From contig NC_134525.1 in assembly GCF_027942865.1 (NCBI RefSeq), forward strand, positions 23,621,657 through 23,685,656: a stretch of DNA of 64,000 nt, written 5' to 3'. Positions within the stretch are counted from its first letter, which is position 1. Each line of letters opens with the position of its first letter. This document shows positions 28,801 through 58,754 of the stretch, piece by piece. The notes under the pieces were generated by a model that had not been told where the DNA came from, searched no databases, and was given only the letters and a program-made list of their open reading frames with translations. The DNA comes from Odontesthes bonariensis. Its lineage: Eukaryota; Chordata; Actinopteri; Atheriniformes; Atherinopsidae. Made by a program: the position numbers and the translations under genes.

Positions 28801-29534
28801 ATTTTTGGAACCTGTCACATTTTCAGATACTGCTTTTTTAAAATTAATAAATTTTTTTTTTTTCTTGAACTGAGCATCCACTGAATCAAAAAACAAACAA
28901 AAAAAACAACCCCGTAGATTATGTAACATTAATCAAAATAAAATAATTACATTGGAAGGACCATTTAGTTAAAATTGCTGTTAACACTCTGCAGTATCCG
29001 GCACTATAGTCAGAATGTTTGGCCAACAGCTTTCACTAAAAACAATTGAGGATAATTTAAGTAAAACCTCTTATAATAATGCACTAGAGAAATTAGTACT
29101 TGTGTTTTGGCCATGCGATTGAATTTCTTATTTTTAAGTCGGACCACAGAGGTAAATTAGTAAAGTTAACCAAGAAAAGCATCTTTATCTGGAAAAAAAA
29201 TCTACATTTTCAAGTGCATTTCATATTTTTTTGCTGTCTTTAAATGGAGTTTTGACAAAAGGCCCCCTATCTCATAATATGTGGTGTCTGTTAGCATGAG
29301 TTTGGATATCTGCTGGGAAGTCTAACCCCTTTTTGTCTTCAGCCCTTCCTGCTTGAGCTGTAAACGTGTCTCGCTTCCCTTTTTATTTTTTTATTATCTG
29401 CAGGCAGGTGTTGGGAACTGACAGGCCTGACCCACACACCCGCCAACCAGCCAGTGTGGCCTTTGTTTACCTGGTTTTCAGGTAGGTTGTGAGCAGGGGG
29501 GTGGGGGGCAGGGCCACACACAAAGCCAGGAGGG
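25831..29534. other. idi1-wdr37 divergent intergenic region and wdr37 5' sequences
   Basis: No protein gene seen. It holds duplicated 24-bp units near 26260-26310, a hAT-like MITE at 27481-27703, and a possible donor (acaag|gtaaga) after 28285 that could end a noncoding wdr37 first exon. An acceptor-like ctgcag ends at about 29403, upstream of the wdr37 ATG. Confidence 0.45.
27481..27703. mobile_element. hAT-like palindromic MITE
   Basis: The element starts cagggacgtccaaagtctg and ends with a matching cccccctg end. A long inner inverted repeat (ctgcaggttttagatgtttc and its complement) surrounds a short centre. It resembles the abundant fish hAT-type MITE containing accggccctcgaggac. Target duplication is unclear. 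Confidence 0.65.
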
Positions 29535-47428
<17,894 letters not shown>

Positions 47429-49593
47429 GGCTCACCGGAGACTCATCAGAATCCCTCCATGTACATACGGCGCCCCACGCACCCACGCACGCACACTGTA
47501 ACCCACGGCCTCGGACACGCCGGCGTCTTCACCCTGAGAAACCTTTTCAAGCGACGTGCATTTCACTGCTTTCAAACACGCGAGCCAGCGGGTGTGAAAC
47601 ACATTCTTAATTATCCCGGTTTCCGTTGCTTTTGAGGACGCAGCTATTAACACTGGTGAGAACAGATCGATCTACTCTGACATGCAGCTGAAGGCCTTCT
47701 TCGTCCCCGTGTTTGGTGACTTTGCTGGCGTGTGCGAGGCCACAGAGCCTTCTGTATGTGACTCCCATTTACTCGGCATGGATTGTGAAATGTGACACTT
47801 CTGAGCTAAACCATTCTTTGGTAGCCCTCCCCGTGTAGACGTATATATTTGACTCCACATCTGCGGGCTGCTGTTCACGTCACTGTTGTTTAGTTGCTGT
47901 TGAGTGGCTGCTCTTTTCATGTAGCAAAATCCTGCTTTGCGAACATTACTCGTAAAGCTGTTGGAGAACAATTAAAATGACAGTTTGTAGAGTATGATGT
48001 GTATATATGATGTCGTGGCCTGATTAAGTGACCTGTGTTGCAGGTTGTTTTTTGGTTTCAGTGTCTTTCCCACCATTTGAGGGTGGAGCTTGGCTGTGGC
48101 TGTGTGTTTTTTTTTTTTTTTTTTTAATCCTTTTAGTCATATTTTGAGTATTTCTTATCAAGGAAAGAAACATATCACGTTCATGCCTGCCACATTACAT
48201 GCGCGGTCTATCAGCTGTCTTCAAACAGGACCTGAGGTGCCGTCTGAAGGCTTGACACGTTGAGATCGACGTCCCTGCCTCTTACCTTTCGATGCTTTCA
48301 GTTCACGGCCAGCCTACATACTTCCACATTTTGTCGCTCTGTTACTTTGCCTTGCTCTGTGTTTACAGGAGTTTTTTTTTTTGTTTGTTTTGTTTTGCGA
48401 CTGCTCTTAAAAAGTTTACGAATCCTTCAGATTTGTATGAGTTGGACGTGTTCGCCACAGAATCAGGATACGGTGTTCCCGATATGTTGCTGGTTTAGGT
48501 GTCCATAATCTGCTTTGCGCGTCTTGTTGTCGGCGTATAGACCCATGCTCTCCTGCCAAGTCCACAGCCCAGTGTTACTGTAATATGTGATTCCAAAGTG
48601 AACTTGTTGGTTACTGTTTGTATCTGTGATTCACTGACAAGCCTGTCAGGCATGAAGCTACAGTGTTTGCTCTGTGCATTGAACCCATAGCCTTGTACAA
48701 CGTCTTGCGCCTTTTGTTGCAGATGGCACTCTCCTGTCCTTTTAGAGGCGCTGTCAATCCAAAAAAAACTGAAGCAATACCCAAGCTCCTCCGTGTTACT
48801 GGTGCTCAGAGCCCCTTTTTTTTTTTTTTAACGAGCGATTCTAACTAGGAAACACACTGAAATCTTCTGTCTTACCTAGAATCGGGCATGACTAGATTCC
48901 AGGAAAGGCTATTTGTTACACGTGTGCAATATCCTAATAATGAAGTCGTGCTGTAGTTTTTGATCTTCTTATATTTAACTTATTTCAGTGCTGCAAATCC
49001 CATAGAAAGGACGCTGTGCACTTGTATGACTGGTATAGATGTACTGTAGCTCAGTGTGCAAAACTTAGTTCAGAAGTTGGCTCACACTTCACTGCTGTTC
49101 CTGCACACAATAGAAGCAGGAAGCATTTTTTTGAATCTAGAAAATGTGATAAATCTATTGAAATGCCTTATTATTGCATAAGGGACGGTGCACGAGTTTT
49201 ATCATCTTGAGTATCAGAGCGCTCTTCCAAATGCTTGTTAAATAACTAATTGTGCTCCACAGCACAGCGCAGATAGGATTTTTATTCCTGTTTCATTCAG
49301 GGAACTCAATCTGGCGCCCACCGGTATCTGTGTCTTTTTAATCTGCAGGTAGGACGGGAAGTCCGGCGTGCGCCCCGCTTATGAATTTCAACCTGCAGGA
49401 AATATGATTTTGGAGTGATACATTAAATTACTATGTGCCAGACTCTAGGGTTAAGAAAAAAAATAAAAAAGAGAAGTGGATTGGCTTCGGCTCTCTGTAG
49501 TGAATCTATAGTCAAACCTCAAACTTCATTATGTGATCTACTTTGCATACGTTATTGTGACGGGTTCGTGCTCTCTGGACATTTTCCAATAAA
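47429..49593 (+). other. wdr37 3' UTR and flank
   Basis: No ORF of note. An ATTAAA at 47971-47976 and an AATAAA at 49588-49593 are candidate polyadenylation signals, giving 3' UTRs of about 0.55 or 2.2 kb. Confidence 0.5.
49588..49593 (+). terminator. distal poly(A) signal AATAAA, wdr37
   Basis: Canonical signal 2.16 kb after the stop codon, followed by a T- and GT-containing stretch. Confidence 0.4.
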
Positions 49594-51169
49594 AATATGT
49601 GATTCCTTTTCCAGTCTGCCACTTCTCTGTCTTATTCAACACACACGCCCCTCTCGCACTTTCTATTCAGTTCAATGAGACGCATATCCTTTAGAAAGTC
49701 ACACTTTTTTTATCTATGAATGCAGCACCTTGGCATAATAATAACGGGTGTTAATGAGAATTTGTAAATATATAATATAGAGGAATAGTTCATCAACTGC
49801 TCATAGAACTTTTAGTGTGTGTAAAGTTTATTTGTGACTTTGTCCTTTGGGTTAAATGAAGCTGCATGGCAGATACGCTGTTGGATGCAGCAACTACAAG
49901 CACACACACTCATCTCTCACACATGCACACACACTCATCTCTCACACATGCATTAGGCGTTTTTTGTAATACAACATTCTTTTTTTTTTTTTAAAGTGGA
50001 TTGAAATGAAGCTGTTAGGTTTTAAGTTCCAGCTCATATGTAATATTATAACAAGCTTTCTGCGGGTGTGGAGACGGCGTGGAAAAACGCAATTTAACAA
50101 TTTCTCAAAGTGTTAATCACACAGTCGCACACAGTGTCAGGATCCTGGTGCCAAACAGGAAAACAGAAAATTCACAGTGACATGTCCTGTTTGTATTTAC
50201 ATTTTGATGAACCTGCAGACAAATTATTCACCGCTTTCATACAATAATTCTTTTAAGCAGGCAGAGGAAGAAGTAAAGCTCCCAAAGCAGACAGACACAG
50301 TTAGAGTTCACTGACTTACTCACTGTTGTGATTTATTCCTGTTACTCATCCTTTTCTTTAAAGACTGGTAATACATTTTCCACAGTTTTGGTTCACTGTA
50401 ACAGTGGCTTGTTCTTCGGTTAGTTGGACAGAAAACAATGTCCATTCTTCTGATAAATAAATGTATGTTTCCTAATGGTTTTCAATGAATTGTAATGCTT
50501 TTTCATAGATATTTCAACATTGAGCGCGCTGCCACCCTTCTCTTGTCACACCCCTGTTTTTGAAAATTGCTTTGACAAGAAAGGGAGACAGTCAGCATCC
50601 CAGTTATCACCCCAGTTATCACAGTTAACTTGAAATACAGATGTATCTTGCTAACTTGACCAGCGCTAGCATTAGCTGAAGTCTTGGTGCTCATCCCTCC
50701 TGTCCAAACATGGCCACTATCTGCCTCTAAAAAAAAAAAAACAAGACAATGACAGCAAAATGCTACATATGAGGCTTCAAATAGTAGTCCACAAACTAGT
50801 GCGGGATGCCAAGATGGTGTGTTAAATTTTCCATTAAACAGCTACTGGAGTGTTATTAGCTTACACATTAGCTTAGCTTTTGTGCCATTGTTGGGTTGGA
50901 TACTGAAATGTGGGTGACAGTTGGTGCTGGATTGCTGATAAACTTTTTGATATCAAATTAGATTTCATGGGAACTTAAAAGACATTGAGAAATATTTATG
51001 AAATGCAACTGGACAGTAAGTAATGGAAGCATGAATTATAACTACTTATACACCACTTAAATGCAGATCTATTTACAGTTCATTTCTGTTTTGGAGCAGG
51101 TGGTTGATGCCACACAAAGCCGCGAAATGCATTAATAGATTTAATTCCTCCACAGTCACTGTATACAAA

Positions 51170-52560
51170 CCTCATTTTTAGAAAAGTTGTGAAATTTTCC
51201 ACAATGCATTCAAAACGTAAATGTGAAATTTGTTAAAATATTTCAATCTTTACTGAAAAAAGTCAAAGAAACGATTTCCAGTGTATTAACTAACTGAATT
51301 GTATTTAGAAAATATAAACACATTTCAAATTTGATTTCAGCAACATACTCCAGTTAAGGATTTGGGTCTGGTAAGCATTGTGTCGCATCACTTTTCCATT
51401 TAATTACAAGTTTAGTAATTCGGGAGAGGAAATTACATTTAATTGTTGCAGTTTTACAACAGGAACCCGTGTCCCTGCTTGCGGAGTACAAGATTTAGCT
51501 GCTCAACATTCTGTGATTGTTGCTGTCTGATTCTCCTCTGTATGATGTGCCATATATTTTCAATTGAAGACTGACCTGAACTGCAGGCAGGTCAAGCACA
51601 CATACTCTGCCTCTTTGGAGCCACACTGTTGTAAACCATGCAGAATTATTGTCCTGCTGAAGTAACCGTTTACCTTTAGGGAAAAAATATCAACTCAAAT
51701 GCAGCACAAGTCTCTCAAAACTCAACTATATGCCATATATATATTCAGGTAATCCGTGCTATCACAAATGCTGGCTTTAACACCTTTCGCTGATAATGGG
51801 CTGGAGGGTCTTTCTCATCTTTGGCATGTAGAACCAGACGTCAAATGCAGCTGAAACATGGACTTATCTGACAACAGAACACGTTTCCGTTGTCTTTCTG
51901 TCCACCTGATATGAGTTTGTGCTCAGAGAAGTTGGCAGCACTTCTATGAAGAGCTGATATATAACTTCCTCCTAGTTGAATAGTTTTAGGTTACGTCTGA
52001 ATGCAGCCGCAGCGAAATGGAAATGTTTTTCGCGAGTTACACCAATGTGTCTTTATGAATCACGGTAGCATGAGTTTGTAATGCAGTGCCACCTGAGGGC
52101 TTAAAGATCAATCCACATTGGTTTCTATCCTTAGCTTTACGCACTCGAAATTTACCCAGCCCTTCTGAATTTTTGGCAGTATTATGTACTGCAGATGCTT
52201 AAAGACAGATGTTCTTTGTAATCATGCATTTGAGAAATTTTTTTTTTTTGGAACTTCTTGATCATTTTCTAGTTTGGGAAAAGTGGTGAGCGACAGCCCA
52301 ATGCTTGAGACTAAAGACTGAACTTTTGGCGGCTGCTCCTTTTATACTCGATCCTGGTGCCCTCACCTGTCACTTCGGTAGAATCCTCCAGACCGCTGTT
52401 ACCCGTATCTCCTGTCTGTCTTTGTCTCCCCCAACCTTTCTGAATGTGTTCCTGGCATCAAACATGTCCTTCAAAATACAACAAAGTTGGTCAGTGAAGA
52501 TGCTCAAAACAATCTCTTTGGACTTCCTTCTGGTAAATGAAGGTTCAATGAAATAAACAA
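51170..52560. mobile_element. DNA transposon remnant, degenerate (family X)
   Basis: Interior pieces match the same fish repeat as 35823-36871, for example gactgacctgaactgcaggc near 51570, aatgcagtgccacctgaggg near 52080, ttatgtactgcagatg near 52183 and ccttttatactcgatcctgg near 52339. It is heavily mutated. Confidence 0.5.
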
Positions 52561-55500
52561 AAATGTAGAAGTTTTTATTACATTCTAGAAAAGGTCTCGT
52601 TCTTCAGACTTTTCCCGAAACGAGGTTTGTAGATCAGATTTTATAATCTTCATCAAAGCGGAGATATACCTTTCCAAAAGCCAAAGGTGTTCCCGTGTCA
52701 GAAGATACTGGTATAACCTCCCAGCAGGAGTCAACACAGTGTCTGACTGGGCGTGTGATGGCTCTTGGTTTTCACTGTGAAACAGCATAAAAGGAGCAGA
52801 CAGAATATACGGTGAGGCTTTTCTGTCCTTGTCCATTAGATTAGGACTGCCTGGCTGTGACCAGCCGCTGGATCAAATTGTCAATTATGGTGTTGATTGT
52901 AGAGCATACAGCTAACTCCATTGCTGTAGGGGAAGTGCCACAGAGGATGCATACCCCCCGCTTTTCCCTCCTCACCTCATTCTTCTTCAGGCTAATTTGG
53001 TGGCTGCTCTGTATGACACCTGCCACGAGCCTAACAGAGATAACCATTTCGCCATGGATTTCCCCTGGGAGACGCAGCAGAGGTGAGGCCTCTTTAATAA
53101 TTGTGTGGCTGCTCTCGAGGGCCAGCACATTACCACACAGAGAGGTGATCATGACCAAGTGGAAAGGGCCCAGTATCGAGGAAATATTGAAATTTTTATC
53201 GCGACCAAACTCTTTAAATTTTTAATTCTCAAAAAAAACAAAAACAAAAAAACTGTTAAGGCAAAATAAAATTACAAGATTTTTCAGGTTTTATTCACAT
53301 ATACAGTACAAACATTCACTTTTTATTTGTTACTCAAGTGCAATTTACAGACCATAGCAGCAGTTCTTCATATACCTCAATTTACAACATGAGTGGACAT
53401 TTTTCATCCCTTTCACATCTTCATCAACATCTTTTATACATTTTTCTTTTTTTTTCTTTATACAGATGTACACTTTTTGATACAGTATTGCCATTCAGAC
53501 ATGCCTTATATCTATTATCTCAAAATAAGTGTGTGGAAATCTGTGATGGCTAACACATCCATTATGGTGAGAAACAATTACGAATGTTTTTAATTGTGCC
53601 CAAAACCCGTGTCAAGTCTGAATGCATGGCGGCTCGGACAATAAAGCTGCATTTTATTTATTATTATTATTTTTGATGATGCCGCCCACCTGCCAGTGAT
53701 GACTGAACGACACCAGCCAGGCCTTTAGGGGCCCAAAAAAGCTCCAGATTGACTATATGTTTCAATAATCTGACAAGGATTGGGAAAGATGCATCAGTTA
53801 GTCATAATCTTGTTTGGCCTTGCATCAACATTGCGACCTTTGCAGTAGGAGTCTACTTTTCAAACAATTACCTCGCAAACTTAATGCTCACAGTGATCAT
53901 CTCTCTTAATGAATGCACTGTATGAACACATTGTTCAGCCTGAAGAAAAGCGGCAGAATGACATTAAAGGTTACCTTGATGCTCCATCAACCTTTCAACT
54001 ATAAATCCAGTTTTACTCACCAAAAGAAAACCTGTAGTAATGCCAGCATAGGAGGACTAGTATGTTTCCTATGGGTGCGTAATAAAGGTGCTAATGTGCT
54101 GTTAGCATGAGCTAAACAAGTGCCCATCGGTATTATTTTTCTGAAAGGTTCATTATTCATGTCCAAGTGGAATGATGTGAGAGGAAAATGTTTCCCAATC
54201 GATGCTTTTCACTGCTTTTATAGGAGTGGCACTACATAAAAGAAGTGAGAGGCTGCAAAATGAACCAATCGGAGTTGAGAAACATGTGACTTATACAGGG
54301 GTATGATGGAACGGTATTTTTAGCTCAGGAAGGTTTGTCGCCACCTGAGGTGAGTCATGCCGATCCGAGCGTAAACCTACGTCTGCCGCAGCAGTCTGAG
54401 GGCTGCAGATACCTGAAAGTTCAGCTCCACAGCAGACTGAGATGGAACTCCAGCACTGGTGCTGCCAAACAGCGGAAACGCTACTTTGCATATCAATTCA
54501 GCGTTTCCCTGGCTTGTTTCAGTAATACAAATGTTACCGTGACTCACATAGAATTTTAAAGGGCAAATTTTAGACTCCCTGCCACACTGTATTCCAAACG
54601 CAGAGATTCTCGTTGGTTCACGAATCAGCAGTGAACTTCGTCCACTCACAGGATATCTCTTCAGGCCCGACGGCCTCAATGGGTTCACAGCAGCATCCAA
54701 CATGCTACAGACAGCGGACCGAACTGTTGACCCGTGCTCGGCTGTTATCAGACGGCCACGAGATTGAGTGAAATGACCCAGAAGTATGGAAGCATGATAT
54801 CGGCTGATGAAATTCTCTTAACACTAAGGAAAGGAGCTTCCGTGCTTTCTTTATGGCGTCCTTTAACAGAGGAAACACTGGACCGTCCTTTAGGAGAGTT
54901 AAGCAGAAAAGGCCGTTCCACCCTGACCCCGAGCAGTAGCAACATTTAAGCAGTGTGAAGTTATTTCCATCTACTCGTATTAATAGTGATTCCAGTAAAT
55001 AAAAAGGAGGACAATGTGACAACAGCACATTTCCATTCTTTATTGTAATAAACGGACAGTCTTGGTAATGAAGCAGTATTTGGGTGGTTCATTTTTATAC
55101 AGCCCATTTGAAGAAAAACGAAATAAACTGGCCAACATATTTTTTGTAGACATCTTTGAAAGCGTTGTGGTTTCATCACTGCAGACACCGCGAGTGCGTC
55201 TGGTTTCTGTTTGTCGTGTCCTACCTCCGTATCATCTCTCCTTCCCGACTGAAAGTTCTTCAAATTTGAAATAGATATTTTTGGACTATTCTGCTGAAAC
55301 GATCTGATCACACCCAGATGAGGCAGAATGTTTTTGATTTTTTTAAATTTTTGGTTCATTATGTCGATTTAATAGAGAGGAGACACATTCGTCGCACCTA
55401 CTGTTTTATTACTAAATTTGTCAAATCATCTTCCCAATGCACTGATCTCCAGATAAAAGTTATTCCTTAAGTCCAATCATCATACAGCAGTTTGACTTGG

Positions 55501-56152
55501 ACTGAATCCTCACTGGTCAACTCATGCTGGAGCAGGACACTGTAAAAAAAAAAAACAACAAAAACAAAACAAACAGAAACCACTAGATGTCACTCTCACT
55601 ACTTGGATTTTACAGCTGACGGGGGGGGGGCCCTGCTGCTGCTGCTGGCGGACTGGGTCCCTCCACTGAATTGTTTAAAAGTACAGCAGTGACAGAACAA
55701 CACAGTCATGATCATAATGAGTAGAAACACTTAGCTGCATAAAGACATCACACACACACACACACATACACACACACTGCGATGTACAGATGGAATATGC
55801 AAAGATGAAAATGTTCTGAGGAACAAATTTACATGGTAGAGAATGTTAACTGTGTGTAGCCAGACCCCGGCTCTGACTGGGCGGCGGCGTGTTGGCGTGC
55901 CGCCTGGGCCACAAAACGACAGCACGCGGTGATCAGGTCAACCAGGACTGATGGATCAAAGTCACTGGTGACTTCAAGCTCAGATCGGGGTGGAAAAAAG
56001 AAGAAAAAAAACTCCTCCCCTTCTCCTCTTCCTCCCTCGCCGCTTGTACTCAGGCGAGCGGTAATGGCTGCGCTCATGCACCTCGTGTTCTCCAGGGGGT
56101 GTATTAACCTGTCGTTGTGTCATGTTTAACTCTGCCGTGTTTGAGAGGCAGG

Positions 56153-56180
56153 GCGGGGGGGGGGGGTGGGGGGGGGGGGT
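56153..56180. repeat. poly(G) tract
   Basis: Almost pure G with one T interruption; possible G-quadruplex former. Confidence 0.85.
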
Positions 56181-56899
56181 AAAGATGAGCAGGCAGAGGT
56201 AGATGGAAAAGAGGGCAAAGGAGAGACGTATGGAGTTAAAGGTTGAGTTAAGAGAAGGAGGACAAAGATAGAAATGAAAAGGAGAAGGTGAGGCGGGCTG
56301 CTCTGAAGCTGCCGCCTGTCCTTCTCTTTTCTCACTCCCTTCCTCTTTCTCCATCACCCGTCACCCTGACAGGGCCGGTAATTGGACGTGGACCCTTTTT
56401 TTTTTCTCTTCCTCTCTTCCCCTTTTCCTCTGTCTGTCTGTCTGGCTCTCTCCCCTGTGGCTCTGCTCCTCAGCGTGAGCCTTGGGCCCGGAAATAGCTG
56501 ATGACAAGATAGTGGCTGCCTTTCATTCTCCTCAAGGTTACCCCACCCTTTCTTGACAGCTAAAGAAGGGGTTGGGTGGGGGGGGTTGTATTTAGGTCTG
56601 TGTTTGCTAAAACCTTTGTGCTTATGTGTTTAAAGAAAGTAAGAGAGAAATCTTTCGATGTCACCTTTTCTTTCCAGCCCGTGCGGCCGACCTTTCAACC
56701 AGTTTTCTTCTGCACCGGCTAGTTGGGCGACACAAACGAGAATAAAACACAAAGACACGCGGGGCTGACAGCCTCGGGTTTAGAGGCTAAACTTCTGTAT
56801 GAAGCTGTAAAACATGTAATCTTACCCTAAAAAAATAAAGCTTACACAAACACACACTCTATTCCTTGCTCACACACACGAACGCACACTCTCTGTTGC

Positions 56900-58754
56900 T
56901 CAGACAGACAGCAGGAACTGCTCCTGCTCGGGTGGCTTTCTGACCCAGGTGCCCAGGCCCGATTCCTGCAGATATCTGAGCCACTGGTGCTTCGCTGTCT
57001 GGTAAGGACGTGCCGCCATCTTGGCCTCGCTGTACATGAGCTGGCAGTTGGACACGCGGGTCCCGAGCTGGGGAGAGGAAGAGAAGAAGGACAAAGAGAA
57101 AGCAGGCCAGCGTCAGATGAGTGCATGACGGACGCTAAAATAGGGAAAACAAAGAAGAAGGAATGAAGCCGGGGCAGGAGAAGAAGAAGAAGAGAGGCAA
57201 AACAAAACGAATGAGCCGGCACAAATGCATTTGGGTGGGTTTGGGTGGAGTCGGGAGGGAGGGGGGGCTTCAACAGCTGTGTAATCTCCCCATTTAAATT
57301 TCACAAGCAATTGCACATTCTCTGTGCTTTTTGTGCATTCCTACTGTCGCGAGGGGAGACAATGAAGATCAGCGGAGAGACGAGTGGGGGGGGGGGGGAG
57401 GCGAAGAGAGCAGAAGTTTCTTTTGGCGATTAGCGCGACTGCTCTTGCGTGGGCCTTATATACGGCGCGCAGGGAGCACTTAGGGTGGGGGCCTCCTCGA
57501 GTACTTCTCCAAATAATTATGGTTCCACAGTCATTATGCTTTAACGGCCGCCATTTGGCGAGGCAGGCAGTGTCTGTTACATAAAGTTTCAGAATGGAAA
57601 TGAAAATGCAGCGGGTGAAGATCCGAGCTGCCAGTTTCTGATAAGCCGCACAGACGGCAGATGTTGCCAAGCCCACAAATTTATCTACAGCGAAGAGGAA
57701 ATTCCACGTTTCCTCTACACGGAGCACTCTGTGACTCTAGGTGTAGAAACAAACATTTATTCACACGAGATGTGATTATAGCTCAGGCTCATATTAATTA
57801 AAAATGACATCATATTTTACAGCAAATAGAATTTAGCGTCGGAGGTCTTTTCAAATTAACTTTTAAATTAGCAGGGCTTTGTGCTGAACAGATATTTCCT
57901 CATGTCATAGCAGTAAAAGAACAGTGTAATTAATAACACTGACAAAGGGCGCTTCATCCGGTTTTCTGCACGCTGGGATTCCTTAAAGAGACCAGAGCTG
58001 CTGCACGTTTTCCACCAAGCAAAAGTCAAAATATCTGCAGGGCAATTGGGAGATGTGAGATAAGTCACTGTTTTACTGTAAATACTTTAATGGATAACAG
58101 GGTCCATCGTTTTTCAGAGGCCTCTCCAAAGTATCACTTTGAGAAACTGAAGCACATGTTTGGATGCTTCTTATGAGGCGGATGGCCACCCTTCCTGGTT
58201 CTGGTTCTGCCAGAGGTTCCTTCCTGTTCAAAGGGAGTCGTTCCTTGCCACAGTCGCCTCAGGCTCGCTCAGGACGGGAGATTGGACCGAAGACTAGTTT
58301 CGGTGCAATCTGTTGGTTTCCTTAGCTGGGAAATTGTTTTTGAATTGGCTCTATATGAAAGAATTGGATTATTTTATAAATAATTACGATTACAATGAAT
58401 TGAATTCCAATTGGCTTGAATTGGAGTTTATTATTTAAGTGCCTTGAGATGACATTTGTTGTATTTGGCGCTATATAAATAGAAATGAATTGAATTGAAT
58501 TATGGAAAGCCCCCAGCCCCCAGCCCCCCCCCCCCCCCCCCCCCCCCCACCCACAGGGAGGTGCGTCCTCACCTTGCGGTAGAGTCTGTTCCAGCGGGTG
58601 AACAGAGCGTGCTTGCAGAGTCGCGAGGGTGTCCCCGTGTCCCGTCTCCGTCCCGTGGCGGTGTTGACCAGCTCCAGCTGCTGGTCGCCCAGTGTCCAGT
58701 TGACGCTGACGCACGTGGCCTTCCCCGGCTGCTGATACTCGGCGCTGCTCAGCC
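56900..58754 (-). CDS. adarb2: ADAR-family RNA adenosine deaminase, last two coding exons (adarb2)
   Basis: C-terminal part of the adenosine deaminase (A_deamin) domain of ADARs, nuclear double-stranded-RNA editing enzymes; ADARB2 itself is regarded as lacking measurable editing activity. Exons on the minus strand: 58754-58573 (60 codons after two bases of a split codon) and 57067-56900 (55 codons and TGA). The first has [18 protein letters not shown] and [12 protein letters not shown], matching the ADARB1/ADARB2 pattern of NAEARQPGKA, SVNWTVGD and [12 protein letters not shown]. The last has [17 protein letters not shown] and [16 protein letters not shown] choose adarb2 over adarb1 from synteny with idi1 and wdr37. 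Upstream exons, including the catalytic HAE motif and dsRNA-binding domains, are outside the window. Confidence 0.9.
58190..58500 (+). mobile_element. L2-like LINE/SINE 3' tail
   Basis: Includes tgccagaggttccttcctgt and the characteristic ending gtgccttgagatgacatttg, then ttggcgctatataaat and short TGAAT repeats. It is antisense to adarb2. Confidence 0.7.
58524..58548. repeat. poly(C) tract
   Basis: About 25 C residues, 25 bases downstream of the adarb2 exon donor on the transcribed (minus) strand, where it reads as poly(G). Confidence 0.9.

Larger units (their letters stand above)
49594..56899. other. intergenic region between wdr37 and adarb2 (convergent)
   Basis: Contains a 27-bp direct duplication near 49900-49952, a degenerate family X transposon (51170-52560), a two-strand-open unique block (52841-53225), a (CA)n run near 55750 and G-rich runs at 56153-56180. 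The right part should hold the adarb2 3' UTR; minus-strand AATAAA signals occur at 55405-55410 and 55039-55044. No gene is supported. Confidence 0.5.
57068..58572 (-). other. last intron of adarb2
   Basis: Intron of 1.5 kb with an L2-like tail at about 58190-58500, a poly(C) run at 58524-58548 next to the donor end, and a unique stretch at 57400-57720 with no repeat character. Confidence 0.65.
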
